Origin: Sphagnum compactum
Taxonomy: Eukaryota > Bryophyta > Sphagnopsida > Sphagnales
NCBI GenBank assembly: GCA_965153455.1
Contig: OZ234498.1
Coordinates: forward strand, 18,600,001 to 18,664,000
Direction: 5' to 3'
DNA: 64,000 bases
Part shown: positions 1 through 11,298 of the stretch, piece by piece
How the letters are laid out: each line of letters opens with the position of its first letter
Position numbering within the stretch: the first letter of the stretch is position 1
Translations under genes and position numbers: made by a program
The notes under the pieces: generated by a model
The model's database searches: none
What the model saw: only the letters and a program-made list of their open reading frames with translations
Told to the model about the DNA's origin: nothing

Positions 1-1120
1 AACTATATTGCAAACGTTAGATAAAACATTTTTTTAAAGTTCTTCAAACTTAAATGGGGGCAAAAGAAAAAAATTAGATTTGTGAATTTCCAAAGGGTAT
101 TGCCTCAAAATGTTTTAAAAACTTGGATTTTTCTAGCATTGGGTGGGTACATCAATTTTAATATATTGATCAAGTTCAGACAAATATAATTGAATGAAAG
201 TATATAATTTTTTTAAAATTTTAAATTGGGTACAAGTATATAGGCTTTGCAAACTTAAGAATGCAAATAAGTATAAAGGTAAATGACAAACATTTGCTCC
301 ATTTCACACATTGATAAGAATAGGGTTGAATATTTCATCATTTACCATATATTTAACATCTAAATATAAGTGGTTGTAAGATTTTTTTTATTTCAAAATA
401 TGGCACACTTAATGGAGAAAAAAAATTAGTTGTTACAAATCTAAACATGAAAAATTTCAAACATCCTATAATTTGTTTTCTAATATTAGAATGAAACCAA
501 TGAAAAGTTTTTTTTTAAGCATTTAAATCATTCTTATAATGAAAAATGGTAATAAGATCTAAAAAGGTTCCAAGAACATATGATAAAAAAATTATTCAAA
601 TAATGAACATAAATAAAATGACTAAAAAATATTAAATAATTAATCACCATAATTGAACAAAATATGTCATACCATTTGCATATTACATACCATGTAAACC
701 CTATGATAGCTATAATATGACAAATTTGGCATATACCCTTTGTTTACCTCCTTCAAGACAAATACCCTCACCTTCATAAGACTAAACTTCAAATATATAC
801 TAACTATGCAAAGAAGACAACGTAAGTTTAAAATATTTACCAATTTAGCAAGGTAATAAAAAAAGGTAACAAAAGATTTATTGGTTGGATGGGGCATATA
901 CATTACTAGGAAAATAGGGTTTCTTTGATTGGGGAATCTAGTCCACACATAACCCATTTGAATAGGTGTCAAAAAGAATATCCATCATTTTGGAAAAGTT
1001 GATTTTAACATATTTATTGTGATTGGAGTGGGCCTTTATATTGGAAAAATATATAACAAACCATTTGATTGGTTGATTTTTTGCCTCTATTTAAATTATT
1101 TATTTATTAAATTATTATCA
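1..1120. other. AT-rich intergenic DNA, no gene seen
   Basis: No reading frame with recognisable protein character on either strand. The sequence is dominated by A and T runs. I see no RNA gene or repeat with clear boundaries. Confidence 0.6.
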
Positions 1121-1129
1121 ACTTTTAAT

Positions 1130-1215
1130 AGCTAGGTAGGTAGGTAGATGGTAGCTTAGCCTACCTAAACTATTTTATTTTACGTAGTTTAAACTAGTTT
1201 AGACTATTTAAGTTA
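1130..1215. repeat. TAGG/CCTA-rich patch
   Basis: Short runs of TAGGTAGG and CCTACCTA and related GTTTAAACTAGTTTA steps. It resembles patches at 4795-4870, 22120-22222, 24361-24770 and 24945-25205, so it is one piece of a simple-sequence family scattered over the window. Confidence 0.5.
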
Positions 1216-4200
1216 TTTAAAGCCCCACCACACCCGATGTTTGCATTAGTGTTAAGTTGATGTTCACAATGTGAAAAAAACAAATGAGTCCAAAGATGTG
1301 ATCCTATTTAACACCAAGGTTGAGGTGGCATATGATATGGCAATGGAATTCTCTCATTGTTAAATGTCAATGTTTGATAATATTAGAATCTACATGAAAT
1401 GAACATTTTAAAAAAATTACAATGTTACCTACAACTTCAAAATTAGAGCGATTAAGACAATGTAAGATAATGCCCCCCCCCTCTCTCTCTAGATTTCCTT
1501 GTCCTCTATTTCCCCTTCCTATGAATTCCATTCTACAAGTTTTAAACATATTGGTTCTCTTACAAACTTTATGAAACATAATGTTTTCGTCATTTTGATT
1601 GTAAAGGAGCTTGGCGTTCTACTAGCACCCTATTGTTGCTCAAAAAATCAAAACTACAAATTATGCCTTACATGCAATTTGCAAGACTTTGGTCTACAAG
1701 ATTCATGTTGCAATGAAGGATGAACTTCAATGTTCATTTGATCAAGATTGGCATGCAAACATATGAAGGTGAGTAGTTGAATTTCTTCAAAAATGGCCAC
1801 TAAGTGTTGCCTACAATTAGCAAACCACAAGAATTTGATGAAGAACAAATTGTCGTCCTCAATCAACCTCACCACATGGTGCTACCAACAAATGCAACAA
1901 GTGGCATTCCAAATAATATCAAACTTCCTTGCCCATCTTCATGCAAGAATTCACAAACCTCACAACAAATTGTTTTTTTTAAAAGGAAACACAATGCAAA
2001 GCAATCTTGTATAGAAAACACAACTTGAAATGTATGAGGGTAGTGAGAATTTGATATTTTGTAAACATCATAGTCCTTAATGAAGATAGTGGTAGAACAT
2101 CAAATGTAACTCGAAAGAGCAAAGGGAAATGTAAAGTTGTAGACCCTAACTATATAGAAATCAAAACAAGAAAGCCCAAACAAGCCAATTAGGAGAATGC
2201 AAAAATGTTTGCCTTCATAAATGAAAGTTGAACATAAAGCCAACTTGGACATTATTGATTCAAAGGACAATATGGAGATAGAAATCACAGAGTGGAAGTG
2301 CATCTCTAAAGTAGTATTAACTAATGGTCATTCTATTCATCAGCGCAATGAAGTAGCCTACATGGACAAATGGGGGTCCTTGTATGGAAATTACAAAACA
2401 ATCCATGATTAGTTGAATGTTACTAGCCATAATGAAGACTATTGAAAAATGTTTACAAAAAACAAGTCCATGCAAGGATTGAACTAAAAAACTTCAACAA
2501 ATTATTCTTTGAGTTCATTGATGCATTCATGAGTAACACACATTGTTTCAATCCCCCTCATTCAAGGGATTTCATGATACCAGATGATGATGTGTATCAT
2601 GCACTCCCAAGTACAACAATTTTTCACCATGTGAAGACCAAGAATTGAATGTAAAATTGAATAATTAAAAGACCATGGAAAGAGATGCATTTTTGTTTGT
2701 AGTTCGTGATCCAATATTACATTATGTAAAAACTTTTGAGGAAAAGAATAATTGGGCAATTCCTCCCAATCTCAATAATTTGGGCAAAACCCCCCAATTT
2801 ACATTTGCATCCCCACCAATTGGACTTAGAATTAATGTGACAAACCCCAACATTTCAGTCAACATTTTCAAATCCAAATTCTAGAAAATGACAACCTTCA
2901 TCAAACCCACCATTTGGAATGAGCTACACAACCAATGCACACTCCGAGAAAAGTTGGAAGTATTCCTTTACCTCAACACACAACAAAGAATACACAAACA
3001 CTTGTAGAAAAAACACAAAGTCGATTGGAGATAATGCTTCTAGTCAATCTTGATGGAATATTGGGAGCAAAAGGCTTAAATGAAAAACAAGTTCAACTCA
3101 TAAAAGCCTTGTTGAAGTAATAGACAAATGCAATGTGACATTTGGTTTATCAACCATATTTATGAGGTTAATTTTCCCTAAATATAACAAAATAATTCTA
3201 TAAATATACCCCTAATATATTTAAAAACACCCTAGTATACTTCAAAGGTATAGATATATCACATAGAAATAACCAAGTTACAACCTAAACCCTAAAACCT
3301 TTTATTGGATGAAAAGCTTAAGAATTAATCAACATGGAAGGATGAAAAACCTAATGCTCACAAATTAATCACACCATTATTGCAAGAAAACTAATAGATT
3401 GAAAAGAATCGTGATTAATTATAAAAATGACAACATAATTGTAAATAACAATTAATTGCATATAATCACAAATTGGTTAGTTGTGTAATACTAGATTTAT
3501 TCTAGTGATCACAACTAACACTAGTTGAAATCTTGTCCTTTGCAATAAATAAATCAATGACTAGATGTCCTAAATGATTATAATCATAAAATATTACTTC
3601 AAATCCTATGTGTCAAAAGTTAGTCATATATTAGTAGTGCATTTGATTAACAAATGATGACATGATAATAAGAAGGATGATGTTATTTTCTCAATGCAAG
3701 TTTTTATCCATATGACATTCATGATTGATGACAAAGTGATGTGAATATCCAAGATATCATTTGAAAATGTGATTAGGATAAAAGTCATTTCAAATATACC
3801 TAAATAATGGCTATGCAAATGATGTGGATAAATTGATGTGTCATTACACAGATAATGTGGTCATAAGTTTATTTTACAACAACTCAAAAATGACCATCAA
3901 TCATCTAATATGAGTATAAGCGTACATAACGAATTATGACATTTAAGGAACTGATTTCAATTAATATTTATACATGTATAGGTAATATAAAAACTTTTAT
4001 TACATTGTTCTTAAATATACTTGATATGATCCATTTTTAAATAGTTTATATGAATAGATAAATCATTATACATTGAAATAAAATTTAATGGTAAATATAT
4101 GATATATTATAAATATTTATTATGATTTAATTTAAAAATAAGATAGAAATGTAAGATGTGGAAAATATATAATTTATTTGTACATTAACTTTTTATCATT

Positions 4201-4790
4201 AATTCAAATTAAAATTTATATATTATATGTGTAAAAATTTATAAATTTTATCATTTCAAAACCTAATTAATATTTTTAATACCTAATTAAAATATTTAGA
4301 TTAAATTTATACATCATACTTAATAGGAATAATACAAAAATATTATATATATAAGATATAATTGATTTATGATCCATTTATAAATATTTTGTGTGGATAA
4401 ATTATATGGATTCATACACATGATTTTGGCTTTTTCCAAAGAATGGTCGTTGAAATGTTATTCAATAACAAGATTCAAATATTTTTCATCTAAAATGAAT
4501 TTAATTTTTTAAAAAAAATTATGTAATTGTGTACATTATTGAAAGAACTTTATGAATAAAGTTTCAGTTTTTTCATTGGACAAATTATCAATGAGATATA
4601 AATGATCAAATGTGAAGCTTTGTGTAATGTTTAAATGAAGTATAGTTTAAATAAAAGATACGTTGGACTATTTACACAACAAGTGGGGTGATTTGGTATT
4701 AAAAGAATTGAACTCCATCCTTGGGGTCTAAGGATCAAACTTCAGCAACAACATTTGTTGTAATTAATAATGGAATATTGATTGAATATT
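1216..4790. other. Gene-free AT-rich region with unidentified coding-like debris
   Basis: Plus-strand segments from about 2221 to 3120 read for 60-70 codons between stops and have protein-like rather than simple composition (for example 2675-2884 and 2935-3120). They look like debris of an old mobile element, but no domain is recognisable and I assign no function. The rest is AT-rich with no gene. Confidence 0.35.
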
Positions 4791-4794
4791 TTTA

Positions 4795-4870
4795 ACCTAC
4801 TTAAGCTACCTAGGTTAAGTATTTACATAGGTAGATTAGGTGGTCTACTTAACCATATAAACTAGGTTCT
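4795..4870. repeat. TAGG/CCTA-rich patch
   Basis: AACCTACTTAAGCTACCTAG followed by TAGGTAGATTAGGTGG-type sequence; same simple-sequence family as the patches around the pogo transposon at 22-25 kb. Confidence 0.45.
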
Positions 4871-7600
4871 AAACTTATCTTAAATGGCGACACGTGTTAA
4901 CAATCAATATGATGAAAATTTAATGGAATTAAATAATTGAAATAAAAATATTTATTATTATTTGTTTATATAATAAATCTATGACAATAAATATAAAAGT
5001 TTAAATTTTAAATCTGGCCCAAAATATTTTTGGGTCCAATTTGCAATAATAAAAACAATTACACAATTATTAAATTATCACTAATGATTTCACATATGTC
5101 CTTTATGACTAATGGATGAAATGTGCCACATCATGTTTTAAACGACTTGTCTGTAAAATGACTACAAAGTAAAGTCCACTTATTTGAAATGATTGATTAT
5201 GTCTGATTTGATTAAAATCAAAATTATGTAGGTTTGTTTGATTTTAAAAACTAATTATTTAATAAAAACAAACACCATATTAAACATGTCGCACCCATGT
5301 GGAATTATCTAATTTGATTAACATGATTAAAATCATCTAAATATGACTATAATGGCATTTTTGATGATGTGAAAATATTAAAATAATTATATTATTTAAT
5401 ATTTTCTGATTTTAATTATTAAAAAATGAAAATAAAATATAAATATCATGTTTTCATTTTTCTAAAAACTATTCACAGAAAAATACAAATAAGGGACAAC
5501 ACTTGAAATATATTAAAATGACATGTGGAAAATGGAGATCAATTTGAATCTTTTATTTAATTTATTAAGAAAATTAAGGTAAATTTGAAATTTTATTTAT
5601 TTATTTTTATAAATTTGAAATTAAATTTTCTTACAAAAAAATTTATAAAATATTTTATTTCATCTCATTGTGAGATGTTTAAAAATCAATTTTAATCAAA
5701 TTATTCTACTTGAACTTTTTTCCCAAATCAAAAATAAAAATTAATGTAATTTTTTATCATTTGGAATTTTTTAATTATAAAATTCAATTATATATATAGA
5801 ATTAATGTAACAGATTTTACATTTTGAAATTAAAAATGAGTGATGTTATAAATGAGTCTTATTGGTGGTGAAGATTTGGTGGCGTCGTAGCAATGCACAC
5901 ATGGCTTGGCTTTTATTGTAATTATGTATGCACACCATAATTACATGTACAAATAATTTCCTTCAAAGCTTTGTGAGTTTTTCAACATGTCTTAATTGAA
6001 AATATTCACAAACATTTGATGTGGAAACATCATTTAGTGACATTGTGAATAGGTGCATGGCATTTTGATTACTCAAAATCTTTACCTTTTAAAGGTTGCA
6101 ATAGCCATAGCAATTGTGGCTTGAATGTGCACCTTCATTGCTAATTTCTTTACCCGTTTCATTTATTGTTCTTCTTGTGCAACCTGATTGGTGATTAGTT
6201 TTTTGGGAAATCGCTTGCCCCCAAAACTTGTATGTTTTAGGACCTCAACCTCACCAAATTCTTTTGTTTCAATATTAGCTACAAACTTTGACCTCATCAT
6301 TGAAAATGGTAATGGTGATGATTTAATCAATTCCTTTCATAAATCAAAGCACTTCGAGGCTCATGATATCTTCTAACACTAAAAAATAATGAATGTAAAA
6401 AAAAAGGGGGAAAGCTTTTGAAAAATTTCTAAAAAAAATAGTAACATGTGGAGGAAGAAAATTATGAAATTGCCAAAATTTTTGGCAATTTTGGGCAAAT
6501 TTTTAGCTTTCTTCTTTAGAATTGCCATATTTGAGTAATGATTTTAATGGTTACCAACACATAAGAGGAATCCTAGATTTTCTACTCCTTTATTTGGTTA
6601 AATCCTCTTGTAACCAATTGTCACTTTTGGAACAACATGAAAAAATTGAGAAAAATTACACATTATGTTACACATTAAATATCAAAAAAATAATTTAAAA
6701 AATGCAAGGCATTTTATGAATGGAACACCCACCATGAATGAGAATTATATTTTTTGCAAATGGCCAAGGAAAAACTTACGTTTGGTAATGTGTCGTCTGA
6801 TTACACTAAAATAATTAGAGCAAGCTTTTATAACAATATAAAAATGGGAATATTCCATTATGAAGGCTAAAATCCTTAACATTAAATATGCCCATTGTTG
6901 TTTTAATGTGGTCATTAGGGTAGGACAACCCATCACCAATTGGAGGTTAATGATGGAACATCAATCTAGAAAATTTACATGTTGGTGCTAATTCTTTTGA
7001 TGTGGATTATTGTTTAAAAATACACCCATGATTGAATGTCCAATCATGAATCTTGTGTTTTGAAATTTTTAAGATGTAAAATCAACTTTGGGAAATTCAA
7101 TGTTCATGAATAAGGCACAAAGACAACCAAATTTTGCAAGGTAGTGTTTGGGAGCACACACTAAAAATTGCTTCTATGTAATTTTTTGTTTGGTGATAGG
7201 GGCGGAAGGCAAAATTTATCAATAGTGATGTGATTGTGAATTTAAAGGTTCATGCACAAAAAAATTAGACAAGTGTTCACAAATTAATCCCTAGATGAAC
7301 AAATTTACAACATACATGAACCCCAAATATAATTATTTGTGCACATAAAATAAAAAAGTTGCCCTATAATAAACACCAACACAAAATATAACTTAGTTAA
7401 AACAATAAACAACTTTGGATACCATCGGAACAATAACCGGTAAATCCATTAAGAACTTTCCCACCACAAATCATATAATGCATTTTCCCACCAAAAATCA
7501 TGAAGGAACAAAGCATAGCTTTGCAATCTTAAAGTAAAAGTTTTTAGTTCTAAATTAAGTATGTCACATCAAATAAGAAGTTTGTTGTAGAGTTTCAATG
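4871..7600. other. AT-rich intergenic DNA, no gene seen
   Basis: Very AT-rich. The only local structure I note is a short hairpin at about 6466-6492 (ATTGCCAAAA facing TTTTGGCAAT). Short open frames near 6188 and 6745 have no recognisable domain. Confidence 0.5.
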
Positions 7601-7639
7601 TTTTTAAAAGTGACTACAATTTAGGATCAATAAAGGGTT

Positions 7640-7822
7640 AGAAGCATATTTGGTTACAATTGAAATCACAAAGGAAGTAGAAGTTATTAATTTTATTGCA
7701 AAGGAGGTTAACATAAAAGTCCTTACTACATTTGAGATTAAGGAGGAGGTAGAAACAATTCCTACTACATTTGAGATCAAAGAAGAGGTAGAAAAGCTTG
7801 AAAAAGTGGAAATAGTGCAATA
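7640..7822 (+). pseudogene. Glu/Lys-rich repetitive coding relic
   Basis: The plus strand reads without a stop as a charged protein fragment that repeats the block TTFEIKEEVE twice (about 7726-7785), with further VEV and KEV steps before it, ending at a stop at 7820-7822. No domain is recognised. Glu/Lys-rich repeats are common in retroelement gag proteins and in plant low-complexity proteins, so the origin is open. Confidence 0.3.
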
Positions 7823-8519
7823 AAATCCAAATTTGATCAAGGCACACCAAAGCTAGTTCAAGAATACACAATCAAGTGTTCAAACTACCTTTATTATCAT
7901 TGGGTTCAACAATCATCACTCCTACAAATGTCATCATGTTTTAATAGTAGCATGGGTCATAGATTTTCTTTTCTTCCATCGCAATGCACTTTAAAATATG
8001 TTCCCACTACCTGCACATCCATAACAATCATGTCACAAATTAGATTGAAAAGACTTCACTGACTTTGATGACTTAGTTGTCTTTTCTAAATAGGTGGAAA
8101 CCTATGCACTTGAACACTATCCAAATCTAACATATTTTTTGATATCTTGGTCTTCATACATGAAACATAGATTTGCACCTCTTGTAGGACCTGAATAGAC
8201 ACCCCCAAGTGCTTGGAAATTGGACCCAAAAAGAGTAGGCTCAAAATGAATCTACTTATGTGAGAGGAGGCCTTGCAACCACGTACCAAGGGTGTTCCAT
8301 TGGCAAATTTCCTTTCAACACATCTAAATTTGTGCCAAGAAAGTGATGGAATGGGGTTTCAAGTACCAATTATGAAGACCAAGAGAATCATCTTCCACAA
8401 CCTACCACCCCAATAACATTGATGAATCAACATCTGCAACCAATCACAACGACACAACAACAATCCATCTTGTCACAATTATAGTACAAAGTTCAACCAC
8501 AACTAATAGACAACCTAAT

Positions 8520-9140
8520 GCATCTAAGTAGGGCATGTGGACAAATCAACAAATAGAAGATGCCATAGATGTAGTGGAGAAGGGACACATGTCCTTAAGG
8601 AAGGCTAACATGTATTGGAACATCCTATTAACCTCACTTTCATAACACCTTAATGGTAGAACTAGAAGTAAGAAAGTGGGCCCACAAGGTGTGTTAACAA
8701 AACAAAAGGATGAAACAATAACCACTTGGGTTCAAAACATGCGAAAGGTGGCTTATTTCTCACCCTTCAATAATTGAAATTAAAGGTTGCGAAGTCACAC
8801 AAATTAAACCTACCCCATTTAATTCAAAATGGTGTTCCAAGAAGTATTCGATGGTTTTGGTTCAAAAAACATCATCCAAAAAATTAACATACACCATGCA
8901 TAAGGACTATAAATTTCTAAGGCAAAAGAAACATGCCATACCTTTTATAACAATTTTGAAAACCTATATACACAACACAAATACCCATTAAATATCACAT
9001 CTAGAATTCAAATGAGACAAGAATTCAAGCATGGTGACAATTTGGTGCTAGGGTGTTAAACCGTGGCATTCAACAACCTAGTACCATCAAAGAAAAAGGT
9101 TGTCGATTTAAAAAAGGAATAAGAAAAAAATGAAAACACT
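8520..9140 (+). pseudogene. Decayed pogo/jerky-type transposase (HTH-psq, CENP-B HTH, start of DDE)
   Basis: The plus strand from about 8535 reads as an HTH-psq DNA-binding domain: WTNQQIEDAIDVVEKGHMSL, then an RKANMYWNIPLTSLS-type recognition helix and a KVGPQGVLT linker. A CENP-B-type HTH follows (TTWVQNMRKVAYFS, then a segment resembling GVPRSIRWFWFKKHHP in a shifted frame). Further on are traces of the first catalytic-Asp region of a DDE domain (HKYPLNI, then a degraded DETGIQAG-like stretch near 8990-9030). Several stops and frameshifts break it and the C-terminal DDE part is absent. The domain order matches pogo/Tigger-like transposases, but the sequence is clearly older than and different from the element at 22-24 kb. 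Confidence 0.6.
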
Positions 9141-9227
9141 ATGAGAATATGATTTGTTTACTATCTACTTACCATCTTGTAACAACTAATGTTTTGCACA
9201 TACCATCATTTACAAACTTGAAAGTAG

Positions 9228-9370
9228 ACCCACAATTGCCTGTAAACCTCTAATAGTTGTTGCAATTGCCTACCATCTACATCACATGCAAACCCTTTGT
9301 AGCTATTGCCTACCGTCTACAACACCTATAAACCTTTTGTAGCTGCTACCTATCGTTTATAACAACCCCC
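9228..9370. repeat. Degenerate 40-bp tandem repeat, ~3 copies
   Basis: Blocks of the form TTGCCTACCATCTACA...ACCCTTTGTAGC recur at about 9268, 9308 and 9348 (period 40), with a weaker copy before. It follows the decayed transposase. Confidence 0.6.
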
Positions 9371-10280
9371 TACCATTTGCAAACCTTAAATCTAATGACT
9401 ACCTCCTTGCTATTGCTTCTCAATGGCAACTATTGTCTTGTAACAAAGTGCATTTTCTACTCTAAGTCTAGAACAAAGAATAGATAATATTCTAACTTTA
9501 TAAAAGAAAAAAACTAATACTTAAAAGTAACAAAGCTCTATATAAATTTCATATGAGTCACTATCCCTTCCTTTATCACACTCTAAGTAGAACACAAACC
9601 AAGAAGAAACATTAAAATCCATACAACTTTCAACCATCCTCCATTACATAAAGACAAATACAATGTCTTCTATGTTCTTCTCCTTCTTTCTCACACAAGA
9701 ATGTCACACATGAGCATCCTCTTAATGCTAATTATCTAATCTTGTAATCTTTTCATCTTCTAGCGATTTAATAAAACCTTTCATTCCTCCCAAGAAATAA
9801 ATAGGGAATTTAAGAAAGATGTTCCCCACACAAAGGTTGAGTCCTTATTGTTCTAAATTTTTTTATTCTTTTAAATCTCCTTATCCTAATCCCTTACACA
9901 CATCCTAGTTAAGGGAAATCCATTCATCATTTATGCACTTAGATTAATTAACCTAGATGGTTTCACCCCCTCATAAATAGAAAATGGTAAGTAAAATATT
10001 TACCACTAGCAATTAAATAATTACTAGGATACCTTTTTTAGTGAACTAGACTAGGATATTATTTCTATTAACTAATTTTTTTATTATAATTCCTCCCAGA
10101 ATTAATTTCTAATTATTTTATCCCATGAAGGTAACTTATAATGACGGTACTATCATCAAAAAACACTTTCACTTTAGAATTTTCATGAGATTGTTTTGTC
10201 ATTTAATGGTAACTACCATTCAATGATGGTACTACCGTATCCAAACATCAATGGTGTTTACCCAAATGTAAGAATTTTGG
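9371..10280. other. Intergenic, no gene seen
   Basis: AT-rich sequence without recognisable coding, RNA or repeat structure. Confidence 0.5.
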
Positions 10281-10563
10281 AACTTGCCCAAACCATGTAT
10301 GACATGTACTCAAAACATGTCTAGAAATGCCAAGGTGAAAAAAACTGGCACAAAGGGGAGAATGGGGGGGAAAATTAATGGGAACATGCCCAAAACATGT
10401 ATGACATGTCTAGAAATGCCAAGGTGAAAGAAAATGGGGCAAAGGGCAGAATGGGGGGGAATTTTTTTTGAAACATGCCCAAAACATGTATGACAAGTAC
10501 TCAAAACATATGTAGAAATGCAGAGGTGGAAAAAAAAATGGGGCAAAGGGCAGACTGGGGGAA
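10281..10563. repeat. ~90-100-bp tandem repeat, 3 copies, upstream of Lhcb6
   Basis: Three copies start at about 10281, 10383 and 10472. Each begins with ACATGCCCAAAACATGTATG, passes through TAGAAATGCCAAGGTG and ends with a purine-rich GGGGCAAAGGGCAGAATGGG block. Copy 1 and copy 3 carry an extra TACTCAAAACAT insert that copy 2 lacks. Long open frames on both strands here are by-products of the repeat and do not look like genes. Confidence 0.8.
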
Positions 10564-10740
10564 AAGAAAATTGCAGCAGTACTCTTGGGCATATGTAAAT
10601 GGTAGCCGGGTTAAGATAGCTGTTGAGAATATTTTGCACGACCCAGGAATTGGCTGCCCGCATTTTGAAATGCCAACAAGTGAGGCACCAGAAAAAAACA
10701 AATTTAACAAAAATTAACAAATTCTGGTGATGTGAGGCAG

Positions 10741-11298
10741 CCAATGGGAACGCCTGTTGATTTATCCAAAACCCGGGCCACATTCTGGGTGGCCCAATGG
10801 GTAGTAGTAATCATCCTATTTGTGGGCCCCGTCAAGGGAAGCGACTGATTGGGCGAAACGATATGAATTTCGCTCCCAGCCACTCACTGGCCCTGGCTAC
10901 GATAAGCCCACCTACCTAGCAAGTAGCGACACACACTACTGGGTCGAAAAACACACTACCTCCTTATACCCGTGTTTATTTTTTAAGGAATTTTTTTTTT
11001 GTTTGTAGCCAAAGTGGCGATCATGTATTTGAATAGGCACCTCCAAAATCACTTCTTTTTCGAGTTTTTTCAATTTTCAATTTCCTATTTTGGCGAACTT
11101 TCGCCATAAATGTTTTAAAACAAGACTACTACCTACCGTGTGAGTCTGTCCTTTGTACCTAGCAGGTACCTGTGTAGGTACCGTCGAAGTGCAGAACCAC
11201 TCCCCACACCCGCTCCGCCCCAATTGCAGCGCACTCGAAGCTCGTAAAGCGTTGCAACAAAGAGGAAGACGCAAGGAACGGCGTTGTCGATCCCGCTA
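10741..11298 (+). promoter_or_regulatory. Putative Lhcb6 promoter and 5' leader
   Basis: Upstream of the Lhcb6 start are two CCAAT boxes (10741-10745 and 10794-10798), a GGATAAA-type I-box on the minus strand (10761-10767) and a GATAAG I-box (10901-10906). CCAAT and GATA/I-box elements are typical of light-regulated Lhc promoters. A TATA-like AT-rich step lies near 11105. A short palindrome, TGGCGAACTTTCGCCA, sits at about 11091-11106. The transcription start cannot be fixed from sequence. Confidence 0.45.

Noticed and set aside
3285-3300. Telomere-like CCTAAACCCTAAA
   Set aside because: Only about two units; chance in AT-rich plant DNA.
10310-10783. 157-codon minus-strand open frame
   Set aside because: It runs through the purine-rich tandem repeat, is dominated by Phe/Pro/Cys/His from repeat sequence, and repeats the same peptide; there is no domain or splice support.
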